Assembly: GCA_030527765.1 (NCBI GenBank)
Contig: JAUNAE010000042.1
Span: 236-17,359, forward strand
Origin: Eubacteriales bacterium
Lineage (GTDB): Bacteria > Bacillota_A > Clostridia > Lachnospirales > Lachnospiraceae
Length of the DNA stretch: 17,124 nt
Direction of reading: 5' to 3'
Under the pieces are notes generated by a model. That model was not told where the DNA came from. It did not search any database and worked only from the letters and a program-made list of their open reading frames with translations. A program made the position numbers and the translations under genes. This document shows positions 15,042 through 17,124 of the stretch, one piece after another; within the stretch, counting starts at the first letter, position 1, and every line of letters begins with the position of its first letter.

Positions 15042-15247
15042 ACGAAGAACAATACTGCCATAATGGTGGTCGCCTTTACAAGTCCACCTTCCATGGAACG
15101 TCCTTTATTTTTGCCCCAGTATGAGTCTGCTGCACCGGCAATAGCTCCCAGTCCCTGAGACTTGCCTTCCTGCATTAATACGACCGCTGTCAAAGCAACG
15201 CAATCTATTACAAAAAGGATCATCAAAATAACCTTCAATACTCCCAT
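15014..15247 (-). CDS. secG: Preprotein translocase subunit SecG
   Basis: Small membrane subunit (77 aa) of the SecYEG channel that supports protein export. Two hydrophobic helices are evident: VLKVILMILFVIDCVALTAV near the N-terminus and ATTIMAVLFFVLAAVLNML at the end. The connecting loop VLMQEGKSQGLGAIAGAADS is the family hallmark. The frame is open to 15268, but ATG 15247 has AGGAGG 9 bases upstream and the expected N-terminus; the extra seven residues are unlikely. It has its own promoter (15278-15306) and heads the secG-rnr-smpB order seen in many Firmicutes, although a terminator separates it from rnr. Confidence 0.95.
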   Translation of the reverse strand: MGVLKVILMILFVIDCVALTAVVLMQEGKSQGLGAIAGAADSYWGKNKGRSMEGGLVKATTIMAVLFFVLAAVLNML

Positions 15248-15277
15248 GTGGTAACACCTCCTAATCAACTAAACGAT

Positions 15278-15306
15278 ATTGTAACATACCAGGTTATGGA
15301 TTTCAA
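15278..15306 (-). promoter_or_regulatory. Sigma-A promoter of secG
   Basis: TTGAAA (15301-15306), a 17-base spacer and TACAAT (15278-15283) on the minus strand, with a TG dinucleotide one base before the -10 (extended -10). The predicted leader is about 24 bases and contains the AGGAGG site. Confidence 0.8.
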
Positions 15307-15432
15307 CAGTTCTTTTCCTGAAATGAGTTTGGTTCTGTCTGATTGTCTTTTATTTGTTTTCAGAATATTTTATTTGTATTCAACATTAGTATGTCTCTTT
15401 CGCTTTTGTCTTAATTATTTTCCAATTTATTA
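15307..15432. other. AT-rich spacer between divergent promoters
   Basis: T-rich on the plus strand, between the leftward secG promoter and the rightward RNA promoter. Apart from possible A/T-rich upstream promoter elements I see nothing in it. A 46-codon hydrophobic frame (15296-15436, plus) has no ribosome site at a usable distance. Confidence 0.6.
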
Positions 15433-15461
15433 TTGACAAAGTTTCTATTTTCTGTTATATT
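15433..15461 (+). promoter_or_regulatory. Near-consensus plus-strand promoter of the candidate RNA
   Basis: TTGACA (15433-15438), exactly 17 bases, TATATT (15456-15461), with an A/T-rich upstream region. It is the only strong promoter on the plus strand that I found. It points away from secG toward the terminator at 15593-15627. Confidence 0.85.
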
Positions 15462-15467
15462 GTAACC

Positions 15468-15627
15468 ATCAAATAAAAGAAAGCGCACACTTAAGAAAAA
15501 GAGAACAAGAAAGGGTGAGTCCACCGAAATACTAAGAATTCTCTCATAATCTAAGAAAGGAAGGTTTGAACCATTGGAACCATACAATTTCTAAGAGCCA
15601 TCAGTCGAATGAACTGATGGCTCTTTT
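15468..15627 (+). ncRNA. Candidate small RNA, ~160 nt, family not recognised
   Basis: A transcript from the promoter at 15433-15461 would begin near 15468 and end at the terminator at 15593-15627. It would be the only plus-strand transcript in the window. The first ~45 bases are A/G-rich and look unstructured. A helix AGAGAA/TTCTCT (15500-15505 with 15539-15544) encloses GGTG-AGTC-CACC (15514-15525). A purine stretch AAGAAAGGAAGG (15553-15564) follows. Only tiny frames exist: GTG at 15515 (6 codons) and TTG at 15574 (6 codons, with AAGGAAGG 9 bases before it). It does not match what I know of SRP RNA, tmRNA, RNase P RNA or Bacillus-type 6S RNA. It may be a trans-acting regulatory RNA or encode a micro-peptide; neither is shown. 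Confidence 0.6.
15593..15627 (+). terminator. Strong terminator of the candidate RNA, also facing mnmA
   Basis: Arms AAGAGCCATCAG (15593-15604) and CTGATGGCTCTT (15614-15625) form a perfect 12-bp stem with a T4 run (15624-15627) on the plus strand. On the minus strand it lies 36 bases past the mnmA stop but has only a weak U-tract there, so it would stop mnmA transcripts less well. Confidence 0.9.
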
Positions 15628-15663
15628 CGTGCAGCTCTTTTTGCGTTGTGATCGCTCTCTGAG

Positions 15664-16746
15664 TCACTCTGTTTCTTCGATAACTCCTCCGCCAAGAACT
15701 TCCTCTCCATCGTAGAGAACCACTGCCTGTCCTTTTGTAATTGCACGCTGCGGCTCATCAAATTTCACATGAAGTTTTCCGTCTTCTGTCTGCCACGCAA
15801 CCGCCGGCTGCTCTTTGTGACGATAGCGAATCTTGGCACTGCATCGAATTGGCTCTTTGATCGCATCAAAGCTGATCAAATTCACCTCTCCGGCTGTCAG
15901 TTCTCTGCTGAACAAATCTTCATTCTTTCCAAGTACTACCTGATTCAATTCCGGTGAAATTTTACATACATACAGTCGTGATGCTGCGGGAATTCCAAGA
16001 CCTCTTCTCTGTCCTACAGTATAATGGGTGATTCCCTCGTGCTGCCCGATGTAGTTTCCTTCTGCATCTACAAATTCTCCCGGAACAGATTTTTTGCCGG
16101 TATGTTCTTCAATAAACTTTGCATAATCTCCATCCGGAACAAAACAGATGTCCTGACTGTCATGTTTTCTCGCGTTCACAAATCCATGTTTCTCAGCAAT
16201 TTCACGAACCTGATCTTTGGTCAGACCACCCAATGGAAATTTCACATGTGCCAGCTGCTCCTGAGTCAGAGTATAAAGAACATAAGACTGATCTTTATTG
16301 CTATCTACAGCTTTTTTCAGAAGATAACGCTGTCTGTCCTCGTCATACTCTACTCGAGCGTAATGTCCTGTAACAATATAGTCTCTCTCAATCTCTTTCA
16401 TACGATGAAACAGTTTGTCAAATTTCAAATAACGATTGCAGTCAATACATGGATTTTGTGTCCATCCATGCATATAAGAATCAGCAAAACGATCCATGAC
16501 TTCCTCTCGAAAACGATCGGTAAAGTTAAATACGTAATACGGCATACCGATTTTGTATGCCACACTTCGCGCATCCTCAATATCATCCAGAGAACAGCAA
16601 GTGTTTTCTTTTTTCTTACCAATGTCTTCATTATTATAGAGTTTCATGGTTGCTCCAATACAGTCATCTCCACTCTCTTTAATAAGAAGAGCAGCTACAG
16701 AACTGTCAACACCGCCGCTCATCGCTATAATTGCTTTTTTGCTCAT
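15664..16746 (-). CDS. mnmA: tRNA-specific 2-thiouridylase
   Basis: Cytosolic enzyme (360 aa) that adds the 2-thio group to U34 of tRNA-Lys, -Glu and -Gln, using ATP and a persulfide sulfur donor. The PP-loop AMSGGVDSSVAALL occupies residues 8-21. The catalytic cysteines are in NPCIDCNRYLKFD (Cys103) and SQDICFVPDGDY (Cys201), matching the E. coli Cys102/Cys199 pair. TVGQRRGLGIPAA and a C-terminal beta-barrel ending in GGGVIEETE complete the protein. ATG 16746 has GAGGA upstream and follows a ~60-base leader from a good promoter. It is probably monocistronic: the RNA unit downstream runs toward it. Selenouridine formation would use its product and SelD's, but no selU is present here. Confidence 0.97.
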   Translation of the reverse strand: MSKKAIIAMSGGVDSSVAALLIKESGDDCIGATMKLYNNEDIGKKKENTCCSLDDIEDARSVAYKIGMPYYVFNFTDRFREEVMDRFADSYMHGWTQNPCIDCNRYLKFDKLFHRMKEIERDYIVTGHYARVEYDEDRQRYLLKKAVDSNKDQSYVLYTLTQEQLAHVKFPLGGLTKDQVREIAEKHGFVNARKHDSQDICFVPDGDYAKFIEEHTGKKSVPGEFVDAEGNYIGQHEGITHYTVGQRRGLGIPAASRLYVCKISPELNQVVLGKNEDLFSRELTAGEVNLISFDAIKEPIRCSAKIRYRHKEQPAVAWQTEDGKLHVKFDEPQRAITKGQAVVLYDGEEVLGGGVIEETE

Positions 16747-16812
16747 ATTTCATATCCTCGCTTTTCAGCACATCTTCGTTCATTTCATAATCTCATGCTA
16801 TTTTGCATTCCG

Positions 16813-16840
16813 ATTATAGCATAGAAACCGTAAGAATCAA
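16813..16840 (-). promoter_or_regulatory. Sigma-A promoter of mnmA
   Basis: A perfect TATAAT (16813-16818) preceded by TGC (extended -10), with TTGATT at 16-base spacing (16835-16840) on the minus strand. The predicted start is near 16806. Confidence 0.85.
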
Positions 16841-16891
16841 ACATGGAGTTTTATCATCCAAATATTTCCTGTAAAAATAATTTTCCACAGC

Positions 16892-16957
16892 AAAAAGAGG
16901 AACAAAAATCCGCATCAGGGAATCTTCCTGTTCACGAATCTCTATTCCTCTCTTTTT
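16892..16957 (-). terminator. Candidate terminator of the gene at the right edge
   Basis: AAAAAGAGGAA (16892-16902) pairs with TTCCTCTCTTTTT (16945-16957) apart from a two-base bulge. An inner hairpin CAGG...CCTG (16916-16930) lies in the long loop. On the minus strand it ends in five T residues. The long loop makes this only a moderate candidate. Confidence 0.5.
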
Positions 16958-16959
16958 AG

Positions 16960-16998
16960 TCAAACGGATATTCGCAATCCGCTTATTTACTTACTCAT
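16960..16998. repeat. Dispersed hairpin repeat, copy 2
   Basis: Matches 5581-5619 in the same orientation with 3 mismatches in 39 bases; the leading 25 bases are identical and include the CGGAT/ATCCG hairpin core at 16965-16981. It lies in the 3' flank of the gene at the right edge. Confidence 0.75.
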
Positions 16999-17000
16999 GG

Positions 17001-17016
17001 GCGAAGATTACTTCGC
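17001..17016. repeat. Short inverted repeat beside repeat copy 2
   Basis: GCGAAG-ATTA-CTTCGC, a perfect 6-bp stem with a 4-base loop, two bases from copy 2. It is not conserved beside copy 1, so it may be independent of the repeat family. Confidence 0.5.
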
Positions 17017-17030
17017 AACTTACGTTTCGA

Positions 17031-17124
17031 TCATTCCGATAATTTCTCATCATCCCGAATGCAAACAGTTGCGTCCGGATCAAAACCTTCTGTCGGGAAT
17101 GGCGCAGGTTCTTCCTGAGGCTGT
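17031..17124 (-). CDS. C-terminal end of an unidentified acidic protein (start outside window)
   Basis: Read directly from the minus strand: 30 codons and a TGA at 17031-17033. The sequence is Pro- and acid-rich, including EEPAPFPTEGFDPDATVC and ending in RDDEKLSE. Codon choice resembles the neighbouring genes. One other minus frame is also open but gives a very basic, Arg/Asn-rich peptide that looks like a shadow. I do not recognise the family; too little is visible to assign a function. The repeat and the candidate terminator behind it fit a gene end here. Confidence 0.5.
   Translation of the reverse strand, partial: QPQEEPAPFPTEGFDPDATVCIRDDEKLSE

Noticed and set aside
15248..15436. Small hydrophobic plus-strand frame between secG and the RNA promoter, possibly a toxin-like peptide
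   Set aside because: No usable ribosome site before its ATG codons, no promoter upstream, and the region is simply T-rich, which by itself gives Phe/Leu-rich frames.
15468..15627. 6S RNA, SRP RNA or another housekeeping RNA
   Set aside because: No long end-closing duplex with a central bubble as in 6S RNA, and no SRP tetraloop domain; left as an unassigned RNA.
16747..16812. T-box or other riboswitch in the mnmA leader
   Set aside because: The leader is about 60 bases without a terminator or recognisable specifier/antiterminator; too short for a T-box.

Overview
This window looks like chromosomal DNA of a low-to-mid GC Firmicute, most likely a gut Lachnospiraceae (Clostridia). The basis is the gene families, the A/G-rich Shine-Dalgarno sites, frequent TTG starts, sigma-A type promoters and a BMP-type nucleoside ABC transporter. 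All protein genes recognised lie on the minus strand; the only clear plus-strand unit is a short candidate non-coding RNA. Described in transcription order, the window runs from right (17124) to left (1).

Right edge to 15248. The last codons of an unidentified acidic protein (17031-17124) are followed by a dispersed repeat and a candidate terminator. Then come a strong promoter and mnmA (tRNA 2-thiouridylase). The 416-base gap between mnmA and secG holds the secG promoter facing left. Facing right is a second, near-consensus promoter driving a ~160-nt RNA that ends at a strong terminator (15433-15627) and contains no convincing gene.

15247 to 12272. secG (preprotein translocase), rnr (RNase R) and smpB (trans-translation) follow in order. 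A strong terminator sits between secG and rnr, with a possible rnr promoter hidden in the last codons of secG.

12221 to 5710. A consensus promoter and a hairpin-containing leader precede an operon: an unrecognised lipoprotein, pyrH, frr, uppS, cdsA, dxr and rseP. These genes join nucleotide supply, ribosome recycling and envelope synthesis (isoprenoid precursor, undecaprenyl carrier, CDP-diacylglycerol, membrane proteolysis). The operon ends at a terminator 11 bases past rseP.

5709 to 1. After a region with copies of the dispersed repeat comes an apparently solitary selD (selenophosphate synthetase). A consensus promoter then leads into a four-gene BMP/PnrA-type ABC transporter, probably for purine nucleosides: binding protein, hairpin, double ATPase, permease, and a second permease cut off by the window's left end. 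No mobile element, CRISPR array, rRNA or tRNA was recognised. The most novel signals are the plus-strand RNA, the dispersed hairpin repeat, the attenuator-like arrangement in front of rnr, and the pairing of solitary selD with a purine-type transporter.
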